Shown piece after piece: positions 52,439 through 60,470 of a stretch of DNA of 64,000 nucleotides. The first letter of the stretch is position 1. Each line of letters opens with the position of its first letter. Under the pieces are notes generated by a model. That model saw only the letters and a program-made list of their open reading frames with translations. It was not told where the DNA came from and ran no database searches. The stretch spans positions 20,705 to 84,704 of the forward strand of contig JAKURY010000010.1 in NCBI GenBank assembly GCA_022452145.1, given 5' to 3'. The translations under genes were made by a program, and so were the position numbers. This stretch comes from Acidimicrobiales bacterium (lineage in GTDB: Bacteria > Actinomycetota > Acidimicrobiia > Acidimicrobiales > MedAcidi-G1).

Positions 52439-54175
52439 TCAGGCTGTCGGCGTTCCGACCAGGTCGTCGCGCAGCGTGCGCTTGACGAACTTGCCGTTGG
52501 CGTTGCGGGGCAGCGAATCGTCCAGGAACCAGACGTGCTCTGGAACCTTGAAGCCGGCGATCAGGGTCCGGGTGTGCTCCCGGAGGCCGTCCGCCGAGAG
52601 GTCCACGTCGGGTAGCAGCACGACGGCCACGCCCACGACCTCGCCGTGGCGGTCGTCGGGAACAGCGAACACGGCCGCCTCGGCAATCGCCGGGTGTTCG
52701 TAGATTGCGGCCTCCACCTCGGCGCAGTAGACGTTCTCGCCGCTGCGCAGAACCATGTCCTTGGCGCGGTCCACGAGGAAAAGGAAGCCGTCGTCATCCA
52801 GGTAGCCGATGTCGCCCGTGTGGAACCAGCCGTCGGTCAGGGTCTCGGCGTTGGCCTCGGGCCGGTTCAGATAGCCCCGGAAGACGTTGCCGCCACGCAC
52901 CCACAACTCGCCATGGCCACCCGTCGGCTGGTCGGTCCCGTCCTCGCCGACGATCCGGGTCTCCATGAGCGGGCAGGGCGAACCGGCCGATGCCGGCTTG
53001 GCCACGAAGAACTGGTTGGCGTTGATGGTGATGACCCCGTTGACCTCAGTGAGCCCGTACCCGGTGCTGGGCCGGCCCTCCAGGCGTTCCTCGATCTTGT
53101 GCACCAGGTCCGGCTGGACCGCGGCCCCGCCGCCGCCCAGGTGGGCGAGGCTGGAGGTGTCCCGCCGGTCGAAGTCCGGGCTGTTGATCAACTCCCGGAC
53201 CATGGTGGGGACGCCGGTGAACGTCGACGGCCGCTCCCTCTCGATCAACTCGAGGGCGACCTCTGCGTTCCAACGGTGCATGAGGACCAGGCGTCCGCCG
53301 ACCGCCGTGACCGGATGGAGGCAGCAGTTGCAGCCGGTGACGTGGAACAACGGCACGGCCAGGATCGAACCGGGGTACGACTCGCCGGCCTGCTTGTCCG
53401 AACCCGCGGGCGGATCGCCGGCGGCTATGGCCATGTCCTGGGCTGCTCCGGCCATGGTCTGCCAGAAGGCCAGGTTCAGCAGGTTGGAGGCGGCGCCCCG
53501 GTGGGTCAGCACGGCGCCCTTCGGGCGGCCGGTCGTACCCGAGGTGTAGAAGATGCAGATGTCGTCCTCGGGTCCGATGTCGGACATCGGGGCGACGGGC
53601 AGGACGCCGGCGTCGGCCACGGCGTCCTCCCACCGGACGGCGTCTTCGGGCAGCTCGGCGTCGGGGCCCAGGCGGACGCCGACGACGTGCACGGGTCCGT
53701 GCGACCGCAGGCCGTCCAGGTACGGGGCAATCCGTTCGAGCCTCTCGGCGTCGCAGACCAGGGCCATCGGAGTCGAGTCCGTCAGGCCGAACTCCATCTC
53801 CGGTCCCGTCCACCAGGCGTTCAGGCCGACCACCGCGGCGCCCAACTTCACGGTCGCCCAGTAGCCGAGCACCCACTCCGGGTAGTTGCGCATGGCCAGC
53901 GCCACCCGGTCGCCGTGTCCCACTCCGTTGGCCGCCAGGTGGGAGGCGATGGCGTCCACCTGGGCGTGGGCCTCGGCGTACGACATGCGCTCGTCCTGGT
54001 AGACGAGGTAGTCGGCATCGCCGTGGGCGGCCGAACCCGCCCACAGCAGGGCGAGGTTGGGCGGGGCAGCGTCGTAGGTGCGGGTCGGAACGCCCCTCAC
54101 GTCGGTGACCGACCAGGCGAACGGGGCACCCGGTGCCGTCAACGCGGCCCATGCCTCTCGATAGTGCTGGTCCAT
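52439..54175 (-). CDS. AMP-dependent acyl-CoA ligase 2
   Basis: 578 aa. The ATG at 54175 is preceded by GGAGGG; sequence further upstream in frame looks non-coding. P-loop IFYTSGTTGRPKGAVLTHRG, YGLTEVNGVI, TDGWFHTGDIGYLDDDGFLFLVDRAKDMVLRSGENVYCAEVE and LPRNANGKFVKRTLR. Same architecture as the downstream paralogue, including shared segments (NYPEWVLGYWATVKLGAAVVGLNAWW here, NCPEWIITFWATVSLGAVAV in the other). Tandem duplication is likely. Confidence 0.9.
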   Translation of the reverse strand: MDQHYREAWAALTAPGAPFAWSVTDVRGVPTRTYDAAPPNLALLWAGSAAHGDADYLVYQDERMSYAEAHAQVDAIASHLAANGVGHGDRVALAMRNYPEWVLGYWATVKLGAAVVGLNAWWTGPEMEFGLTDSTPMALVCDAERLERIAPYLDGLRSHGPVHVVGVRLGPDAELPEDAVRWEDAVADAGVLPVAPMSDIGPEDDICIFYTSGTTGRPKGAVLTHRGAASNLLNLAFWQTMAGAAQDMAIAAGDPPAGSDKQAGESYPGSILAVPLFHVTGCNCCLHPVTAVGGRLVLMHRWNAEVALELIERERPSTFTGVPTMVRELINSPDFDRRDTSSLAHLGGGGAAVQPDLVHKIEERLEGRPSTGYGLTEVNGVITINANQFFVAKPASAGSPCPLMETRIVGEDGTDQPTGGHGELWVRGGNVFRGYLNRPEANAETLTDGWFHTGDIGYLDDDGFLFLVDRAKDMVLRSGENVYCAEVEAAIYEHPAIAEAAVFAVPDDRHGEVVGVAVVLLPDVDLSADGLREHTRTLIAGFKVPEHVWFLDDSLPRNANGKFVKRTLRDDLVGTPTA

Positions 54176-54444
54176 CTGTTCACCCTCCGAAGGCAGTATG
54201 GCAATCTGCAGGCAGCCGTGAAGCTGACTGTCGGCATCTTTTTTCGGCCGGTGCAGGCGGTCGACCTCGACGGGTGTCGACACTAGATCCACGCGCCCAC
54301 GGGTCATGCAACGGAGTACTGCAAACCGCGCTCGGACGTGAGCCCCGTCACGGGCCACGCATCGCGCGCCCGGTTCGGCCCGGCGCTCGAGACAGCGCCA
54401 CAATGTCCAAACTACGTACCCGACCGAACCAGGACCACGACGAC
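54176..54444. other. 269-bp divergent intergenic region
   Basis: The largest non-coding gap in the window, between acyl-CoA ligase 2 (minus) and the MaoC gene (plus). On the minus strand a possible sigma-A type promoter TTCACG, 16 bases, CATACT lies upstream of the ligase. An 11-bp inverted repeat CCCGT-c-ACGGG is at 54344-54354. No RNA gene or riboswitch fold is recognised. An in-frame ATG at 54403 is an alternative start for the MaoC gene. Confidence 0.4.
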
Positions 54445-54921
54445 ATGAGCGACAAGCCGGAGATCGCCTACGACGACCTCGAGGGCCTCCGTGGGACCAT
54501 CACCGAGGAGTGGAGCGACTGGGGCCCCGAGTACGAGATGACGCAGGAAAAGGTGAACCAGTTCGCCGACCTGACGGGCGACCACCAGTGGATCCACGTC
54601 GACGTGGAACGGGCCACCGCCGGTCCGTTCGGGGCGCCTATAGCCCACGGCTTCTTCACTCTCAGCCTGCTACCAACCCTCAACCGGACGGGCCGTGTGA
54701 GGATCACCGGACAACAGAACGTCGTCAACTATGGCGCCGACGGCCTGCGCCTTCTGGCCCCGGTCCCGGTGGGTTCCACGCTGCACGCCCGAAACCGGAT
54801 CACCGACGTCAGGGAGCACAGGAAGGGCACGCTGGTAGCCACCCAAGTGGCCATCCACGTCGTGGGCAACGACGACATCCCTGCCGTGCTGTACGACGCA
54901 CTGAGCCTCTACCAGGGCTGA
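54445..54921 (+). CDS. MaoC-like dehydratase
   Basis: 158 aa hot-dog protein: YEMTQEKVNQFADLTGDHQWIHVDVERA with the Asp-x4-His hydratase motif, PFGAPIAHGFFTLSLLPTL, and VNYGADGLRLLAPVPVGSTLHAR. It hydrates an enoyl-CoA. An ATG 14 codons earlier (54403) is possible. It diverges from acyl-CoA ligase 2, consistent with one CoA-ester pathway. Confidence 0.88.
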   Translation: MSDKPEIAYDDLEGLRGTITEEWSDWGPEYEMTQEKVNQFADLTGDHQWIHVDVERATAGPFGAPIAHGFFTLSLLPTLNRTGRVRITGQQNVVNYGADGLRLLAPVPVGSTLHARNRITDVREHRKGTLVATQVAIHVVGNDDIPAVLYDALSLYQG

Positions 54922-54987
54922 CTCGCGACAGGTCGTCCCGCTCCCGGAATTGGGTTGAGTCCCTGGCCGGTATCCGGTGGTACTTCC

Positions 54988-55806
54988 TCAGTTGTTCTTG
55001 ATGGTCATGCCGCCGTCCACCATCAGCAGGTGGCCGGTGATGTAGCCGGAGGCGGGTAGCGCCAGGTTCAGGATTCCGTGGGCCACCTCGTCGGGGACGC
55101 CGTAGCGACGTAGCGGCACCCGGCGACGGGCGAACTTCCGCCTGGCCTCGTCGGGGATGCCGGCCGTCATCCGGGTCTCGATGGGACCGGGCCCCACGGC
55201 GTTCACGGTGATGCCGGTGTCGCCCAGCTCGACGGCCAGCGAGCGGGTCAGACCGACCACGCCGTGCTTTGCTGCCGTGTAGGGCGAGATGCCGGCAGAC
55301 CCTCCGACGCCCTCGGTGGACGAAACATTCACTATCCGGCCCGCCGACGAGGCACGTAGGTACGGCAGTGCGGCTCGGATAGTTCGAGCCTGGGCGGTCA
55401 GCATCACGTCCATGGAGACCAGCCAGGCGTCCTCGTAACCCAGTCCGTCGATGGGCGCAGCGATCGAGACCCCGGCGTTGTTGACCAGCACGTCCAGCCC
55501 GCCGCCCCAGGCAGCGACCTCTGCCACTACGTCGTCGAGGGCCGCCGGATCAGCTACGTCAAGCGTCCAGCCCCGTGCCCGCCCACCGATGCCGTCGATC
55601 TCGGCGACCACGGTGGTCACCCTTTCGGGTTCCATATCGGTGACGGCTACGATCGCCCCCTCATCGGCGAAGAGGTGCGCCGTAGCCCTACCGATTCCCG
55701 AACCCGCCCCGGTCACCAGTACGACGTGGCCGGCCACCGACCGACTGAGCCGGCTCAACCGACCGTGCGGTTGCGGCCCGGTGAAGTTGTCAGGCTCGTC
55801 GTCCAT
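54988..55806 (-). CDS. Short-chain dehydrogenase/reductase
   Basis: 272 aa. VLVTGAGSGIGRAT, DVLVNNAGVSI, RIVNVSSTEG and YTAAKHGVVGL give the complete SDR set; NAVGPGPIETRMTAG and a final GHLLMVDGGMTIKNN. The N-terminal 25 residues precede the fold. A 3-hydroxyacyl-CoA or alcohol substrate is plausible from context. Convergent with the MaoC gene. Confidence 0.92.
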   Translation of the reverse strand: MDDEPDNFTGPQPHGRLSRLSRSVAGHVVLVTGAGSGIGRATAHLFADEGAIVAVTDMEPERVTTVVAEIDGIGGRARGWTLDVADPAALDDVVAEVAAWGGGLDVLVNNAGVSIAAPIDGLGYEDAWLVSMDVMLTAQARTIRAALPYLRASSAGRIVNVSSTEGVGGSAGISPYTAAKHGVVGLTRSLAVELGDTGITVNAVGPGPIETRMTAGIPDEARRKFARRRVPLRRYGVPDEVAHGILNLALPASGYITGHLLMVDGGMTIKNN

Positions 55807-55976
55807 CCGGCGAGTCTCGCGTGGCGAGGTGGCTGGGGCCCCGCCGGAGCCGGCTGGCCGCCGCCGTGGTGGCACGGGCCTAGGGCCAACGGGCCGTGGC
55901 CGTGGCACAGGCCGTTGCCAACCTGGTCCGGCTCCCGGTGTTTGCCCGACGTGGCGCCAGATCCGATGATGGACGC

Positions 55977-56885
55977 GTGACGACCTCGACCTTCCCCGAT
56001 GACGTGGCCGCCATCGACACCATGATGGGCACCCGGGCCGGGCAGAACGCCAGGCTCAACTACGCAAACCTGACAGGGATCAGGGACGCGGACTCGAAGG
56101 CCATGAACTTCCCGGCCCAGTACATGTTCAAGGACGTTCCGTTCTCGGACCAGGCCCGGGGGGCCGACGGCCAGCCCCAGGACCCGCCCCAGGGCGCCGA
56201 GTTGTGCCTGCCGTTCATGGACCGGAACAACGTCCAGATGGCCATGATCGGCATCGGCCCCGACAAGGGCGAGGGTCGGGCCATGATCGAGAAGCATCCC
56301 GACCGGTTCTTCGCCTGCCACGAACCAGATCCCAACGACGTCCCCGAGATGCTCCGTACCGTCCGCAGGCTCCACCGGGACGTCGGGTTGAAGGCTGTCA
56401 CAGCGTTCCCATCCGGCCGTGATCCCCAGGTCCCCATCGACGACCAGAAGATGTACGAACTCTACGAACTGTGCTGCGAGCTGGGCATCCCGATCTTCTG
56501 CTGTGCCGGGATTCCCGGCCCCCGGGTGCCGTTCGCGCCACAACGCGTCGAGCTCATCGACCAGGTCATGTACGACTTCCCCGACCTCGTCTTCGTCACC
56601 CGCCACGGCTGCGAGCCGTGGCAGGACCTGATGGTCAAGCTGATGCTGAAGTGGCCGAACCTCTACTACTCCACCTCTGCGTTCGCACCTAGGCACTACC
56701 CGCAGGCCATCATCGACTACGCGAACACCCGGGGCGCCGACAAGGTCATCTACGCCGGCTACTTCCCGATGGGCCTCTCCCTGGACAGGATCTTCACCGA
56801 GCTCAGGGACGTGCCCTTCAAGGCCGAGGTGTGGCCCAGGTTCCTCCGGGAGAACGCCATCCGGGTACTCGGGCTGGACGCCTGA
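55977..56885 (+). CDS. Amidohydrolase-2 family protein
   Basis: 302 aa from GTG. Segments IDTMMGTRAGQN, MNFPAQYMFKDVPFSD, DRNNVQMAMIGIGPDKGE, FACHEPDPNDVPEM, LVFVTRHGCEPWQDLMVKLMLKWPNLYYSTSAFAPRHYPQAII and VIYAGYFPMGLSLDRI match a known branch of amidohydrolases. The N-terminal HxH metal motif is replaced by MMG, so metal binding may be altered. GATGAT lies 6 bases before the start. It probably acts on a carboxylic or aromatic acid. Confidence 0.78.
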   Translation: MTTSTFPDDVAAIDTMMGTRAGQNARLNYANLTGIRDADSKAMNFPAQYMFKDVPFSDQARGADGQPQDPPQGAELCLPFMDRNNVQMAMIGIGPDKGEGRAMIEKHPDRFFACHEPDPNDVPEMLRTVRRLHRDVGLKAVTAFPSGRDPQVPIDDQKMYELYELCCELGIPIFCCAGIPGPRVPFAPQRVELIDQVMYDFPDLVFVTRHGCEPWQDLMVKLMLKWPNLYYSTSAFAPRHYPQAIIDYANTRGADKVIYAGYFPMGLSLDRIFTELRDVPFKAEVWPRFLRENAIRVLGLDA

Positions 56886-56907
56886 GACCCGATACCGGCA
56901 GGTGCGC

Positions 56908-58158
56908 TCAGTCCCGCGGCCCGACGACGCCGGCGGCCCGTAGCTTGGCGATGCGCTCCGATGACATTCCCAGTTCGACCAGGACCTCGTCGGTCTGCTC
57001 GCCGACCATAGGCGCCATTGACGGAGCCGGCGGCAGGTCGCCCTCCAGGTAGACGGGCAGGGGCAGCTGCTCGGCTCCAACCTCGTCGATGCCGTAGAAC
57101 GGAAGCCGATGGGCGAACTGCGGGTCGTCCGGCGCGGTCTTCGGGGTGTTCACCGGCGCGATCGGTGTGTCTGCCTTGTCGGAGAAGGCCAACCACTCGG
57201 CGCACGTCCTCGTGGCGAAGATGGCCTTCAGCTCCGCCTGCAACTCTGTGTTGTGCCGGGCATGGTCCGCGTACTCCGAGCCAGGCCAGCGCTCGAACAG
57301 CTCGGGCCGCCCGACACCCTCGCAGAAGTTCCGCCAGAAAGCCCGCTCGCTGGCCATGAACAGCACGTGGCCGTCGGAGGCCTCGTAGATCTGGTAGCGG
57401 ACGCCCTCCCACATACCGGCCAGTCCGGGCTCCCGGCGTTCGTGGTCGTCCGAGGCGTTGCCGGTGACCACGTCGGTCGGCCGCTCGTACGCCCGATAGG
57501 TCTCGATCCGGTACCAGTCCATGTAGGCCGCCGCATCCGACTGGGCCACCTCCAGGCAGCTGCCCTCGCCGGTCTCCCGGGCCCTGATCACCGCGGCCAG
57601 GATGCCCAGCGCGGCGATCATCGGCCCGACGTTGATACCGACGTTGGGCAGGGTGGGAATGCGGGTGAAGCCGTCATCGTCGACCGCCGGTTGGATGAGA
57701 CCCGCCCACGTGTCGTAGGCGATGCCGTGGCTGGGCATGTCACGGTACGGGCCGGTGGCGCCGTAGCCCGAGAGGGTGCAGAACACCAGGCGTGGATTGA
57801 CCTGGACCAGGTCGTCGAAGCCGATGCCCAACTTCGCCAGGGATCCCGGGCGCATTGCCTCCAGGACCACGTCGGCGCGGCGGACCAGATCGCGGTAGAT
57901 CTCCAGGCCCTCGTCTGTCTTGAGGTCGATGGCGATGCTGCGCTTGCCCCTGTGGGTGTGGAGGTGGAGCAGCGAGGTGCCGTCGACGATCGGCCAGGTC
58001 ATCCGACGTATGTAGTCACCTGACGGTGGCTCCACCTTGACCACGTCGGCTCCCAGGTCGGCCAGGAACGTGGCTGCCAGGCCCGGCCCGAGGAGCGAGC
58101 TCTCGACGACCCGGAGGCCGGCCAGCGGCCGGTTGGCGGGCGGCGTGGTTTCGCTCAT
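56908..58158 (-). CDS. CaiB/BaiF family CoA transferase
   Basis: 416 aa class III CoA transferase: PLAGLRVVESSLLGPGLAATFLADLGADVVKVEPPSGDYIR, SIAIDLKTDEGLEIYRDLVRRADVVLEAMRPGSLAKLGIG, and VFCTLSGYGATGPYRDMPSHGIAYD. The catalytic Asp in the QSDAAAYMDW region fits. It exchanges CoA between acids. A 19-bp palindrome lies upstream, shared with the divergent ABC exporter. Confidence 0.93.
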   Translation of the reverse strand: MSETTPPANRPLAGLRVVESSLLGPGLAATFLADLGADVVKVEPPSGDYIRRMTWPIVDGTSLLHLHTHRGKRSIAIDLKTDEGLEIYRDLVRRADVVLEAMRPGSLAKLGIGFDDLVQVNPRLVFCTLSGYGATGPYRDMPSHGIAYDTWAGLIQPAVDDDGFTRIPTLPNVGINVGPMIAALGILAAVIRARETGEGSCLEVAQSDAAAYMDWYRIETYRAYERPTDVVTGNASDDHERREPGLAGMWEGVRYQIYEASDGHVLFMASERAFWRNFCEGVGRPELFERWPGSEYADHARHNTELQAELKAIFATRTCAEWLAFSDKADTPIAPVNTPKTAPDDPQFAHRLPFYGIDEVGAEQLPLPVYLEGDLPPAPSMAPMVGEQTDEVLVELGMSSERIAKLRAAGVVGPRD

Positions 58159-58195
58159 GTCGGTCAGTCTCCCGTCATGCGGAGTTCCCCGCCAG

Positions 58196-58214
58196 ATCTG
58201 ACGGTCCGTCAGAT
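58196..58214. promoter_or_regulatory. Perfect 19-bp palindrome, candidate TetR-type operator
   Basis: ATCTGACGG-t-CCGTCAGAT is a perfect inverted repeat with a 1-base centre in the gap between the divergent CoA transferase and ABC exporter genes, 35 bases upstream of the exporter -10 box. The form and length suit a TetR dimer. No regulator gene is adjacent. Confidence 0.6.
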
Positions 58215-58248
58215 TTCATCCTAGCGGCGGCGGTCCACCGGCCATCCG

Positions 58249-58254
58249 TAGGCT
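58249..58254 (+). promoter_or_regulatory. Putative -10 box, leaderless promoter of the ABC exporter
   Basis: TAGGCT followed by 6 bases and the GTG start; no Shine-Dalgarno sequence. Confidence 0.5.
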
Positions 58255-58260
58255 CGGCCC

Positions 58261-60135
58261 GTGGCCACCCCCATGCACCTGCTGCACGTCATGTCGCACC
58301 AGTCGGCCACGCCGCCGCGCATAGGCCGGGAGACCCGGCGACGGGTGTGGGCATTCGCCCGCCCCTACCGGTCCCTCATCATCGGGTTCCTGGGCGTGGT
58401 CACCGCCTCGTCCGTCCTGGGCGTGGTCCCACCGCTCCTCTTCCGGGAGATCATCGACGGGGCCATCGCCGAGGGCGATCGCGACCGGCTCACCCTGCTC
58501 GGCCTGCTGGTGGTGGGAGCCGCCCTGGCCCAGGCCGTCCTGTCGTTCATCGAGCGCTCGGCCTCGGCCACCGTGGGCGAGGGCCTCATCTTCGACCTGC
58601 GCGTGGCCCTGTTCGACCACGTGCAGCGGCTCCCCGTCACCTTCTTCACCCGCACACAGACCGGCGCCCTCGTGAGCCGACTCAACAACGACGTGATCGG
58701 CGCCCAGCGGGCACTCACCGGGACGCTCGGCACGGTGGTCGCCAACGCCATCACGGCGCTGACCACCCTGGTCACTCTCTTCCTGCTCGAGTGGCGCATA
58801 ACCCTGCTGGCCATGGTCCTGCTCCCGATGTTCATCCTCCCGGCCCGCCGGGTGGGCAGGACGGTGGCCGACATCACCCGCGAGGGCATGAACCTGAACG
58901 CCTCGATGAACGCCACGATGACCGAGCGGTTCAACGTCTCGGGAGCGTGGCTGGTCAAGCTCTTCGGGCGCCCGGACGACGAACGGGACGGCTTCGCCGG
59001 ACAGGCCGGTCGGGTCCGGGACATCGGCATCCGCAACGCCCTGTTCAGCCGCACCTTCGTCATCGCCCTCACGCTGCTGGGAGCCATCGGCACGGCGGTC
59101 GTGTACTGGGTGGGTGGATCGCTGGCGATCAGCGGCACCATCACCATCGGCACCCTGGCCTCCATGGGGGTCCTCGTCGCCCTGCTCTACGGGCCACTGG
59201 CCCAGCTCACCAACGCCCGGGTGGACGTCATGTCGGCCTTCGTGTCATTCGAGCGTGTGTTCGAGGTCCTGGACGCCCCCAACCCGGTGGCCGACGCCGT
59301 CGATGCCGTGGACCCTCAGCCGGTCGAGGGGCACCTGGCCCTGCACGGGGTGTCGTTCAGGTATCCGGCGGCAAACGAGACCTCGGTGGCCTCCCTGGAG
59401 ACGGATCGGGCACCCGGCGAGCCTGGGCGAATGGTGCTGCACGACCTGGACCTCGACGTCGGTCCCGGCCGGATGCTGGCCGTGGTCGGGCCGTCCGGCT
59501 CCGGCAAGAGCACCCTGGCCGCACTGATACCGCGGCTCTACGACGTGACGCTCGGGTCGATCACCCTGGACGGCGTCGACCTGCGCGCCCTCCGCCAGGA
59601 CGACCTGCGGGCCCGGATCGGCATGGTCACCCAGGACCCGCACCTGTTCCACGACACGGTGGGCGCCAACCTCCGGTACGCCCGACCCGATGCGACCGAC
59701 GCCCAACTGGACGACGCCTGTCGCTCCGCTCGGATCCTGGACGTCGTGCGTGCGCTCCCCGACGGTTTTGACACCATGGTCGGCGAGCGTGGCTACCGGA
59801 TGTCGGGAGGCGAGAAGCAGAGGCTGGCCATCGCCCGCCTGCTCCTGAAGGACCCGGCCATCGTGATCCTGGACGAGGCCACCAGCCACCTCGACACCGA
59901 AAACGAGGCCGCCGTGCAGGAGGCCCTGGCCGTGGCGCTGGCCGGGCGCACGTCGATCGTCATCGCACACCGGCTCTCGACGGTGGTCGACGCCGACGAG
60001 ATCGTGGTCCTGGACGATGGGCGGATCGTGGAACGCGGCCGCCACGCCGATCTCCGTGACGCCGGCGGCCTCTACGCCGACCTGTGGGAGACGCTCGTCC
60101 GTGACGACCTGGCCGCCGACCGTCACGCCGACTGA
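58261..60135 (+). CDS. ABC transporter, fused permease and ATPase (type I exporter)
   Basis: 624 aa half-transporter. Six-helix permease (about residues 30-330; SLIIGFLGVVTASSVLGVVPPLL to ALLYGPLAQLTNARVDV) and NBD: Walker A VGPSGSGKSTL, signature RMSGGEKQR, Walker B AIVILDEATSHLD, H-loop VIAHRLSTVVDADEIVVLDDG. It would dimerise and export a lipid, drug or peptide. GTG start with a leaderless -10 box; a palindromic operator lies upstream. Confidence 0.93.
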   Translation: MATPMHLLHVMSHQSATPPRIGRETRRRVWAFARPYRSLIIGFLGVVTASSVLGVVPPLLFREIIDGAIAEGDRDRLTLLGLLVVGAALAQAVLSFIERSASATVGEGLIFDLRVALFDHVQRLPVTFFTRTQTGALVSRLNNDVIGAQRALTGTLGTVVANAITALTTLVTLFLLEWRITLLAMVLLPMFILPARRVGRTVADITREGMNLNASMNATMTERFNVSGAWLVKLFGRPDDERDGFAGQAGRVRDIGIRNALFSRTFVIALTLLGAIGTAVVYWVGGSLAISGTITIGTLASMGVLVALLYGPLAQLTNARVDVMSAFVSFERVFEVLDAPNPVADAVDAVDPQPVEGHLALHGVSFRYPAANETSVASLETDRAPGEPGRMVLHDLDLDVGPGRMLAVVGPSGSGKSTLAALIPRLYDVTLGSITLDGVDLRALRQDDLRARIGMVTQDPHLFHDTVGANLRYARPDATDAQLDDACRSARILDVVRALPDGFDTMVGERGYRMSGGEKQRLAIARLLLKDPAIVILDEATSHLDTENEAAVQEALAVALAGRTSIVIAHRLSTVVDADEIVVLDDGRIVERGRHADLRDAGGLYADLWETLVRDDLAADRHAD

Positions 60136-60314
60136 CGGGAAGCCGGCACCCGTACCCGACGGCGCACGCGACGCCGGACACGGCAGACGGGCCGTTCCGG
60201 CCGGGCACGCCGGACCGGGTCACCGGTGCCGACGGGTTGTACGTTCCTGACGTTGGCCCTGACACGAGCCACCGGGCCGATCTTCGGCCCGACGGAACGC
60301 CCACAGGAGTACCC

Positions 60315-60470
60315 ATGTCCGAAGCGACCCGGTCACCCATCATCATCCTCGCCGGAGCACGCACCCCGATGGGCCGCTTCCAGGGCGGGCTGGCATCCCG
60401 GACGGCCACGGACCTGGGCGCCGTGGCGATCAGCGGCGGCCAGGGCGAAGCACTCGTCCTGAGGGTGTGA
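60315..60470 (+). pseudogene. Thiolase reduced to its two ends (in-frame internal deletion)
   Basis: A 51-codon in-frame frame with CAGGAG upstream. Residues 1-37 (MSEATRSPIIILAGARTPMG, RFQGGLASRTATDLGAVAI) are the N-terminus of acetyl-CoA acetyltransferases. Residues 38-51 (SGGQGEALVLRV) are their C-terminus (GGGQG.. motif). The catalytic cysteine, the histidine and everything between are gone. The TGA overlaps the GTG of the esterase gene. The bases GCGATC at the junction are consistent with recombination at a short repeat. Not an active thiolase. Confidence 0.75.

Noticed and set aside
54232..54403. N-terminal extension of acyl-CoA ligase 2
   Set aside because: The frame is open upstream of ATG 54175, but the sequence is Arg/Cys-rich and unlike ligases, and GGAGGG sits properly in front of 54175.
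60136..60314. Second hidden gene upstream of the thiolase remnant
   Set aside because: No open frame with family resemblance and no start with proper signals; it probably holds the promoter of the remnant-esterase pair.
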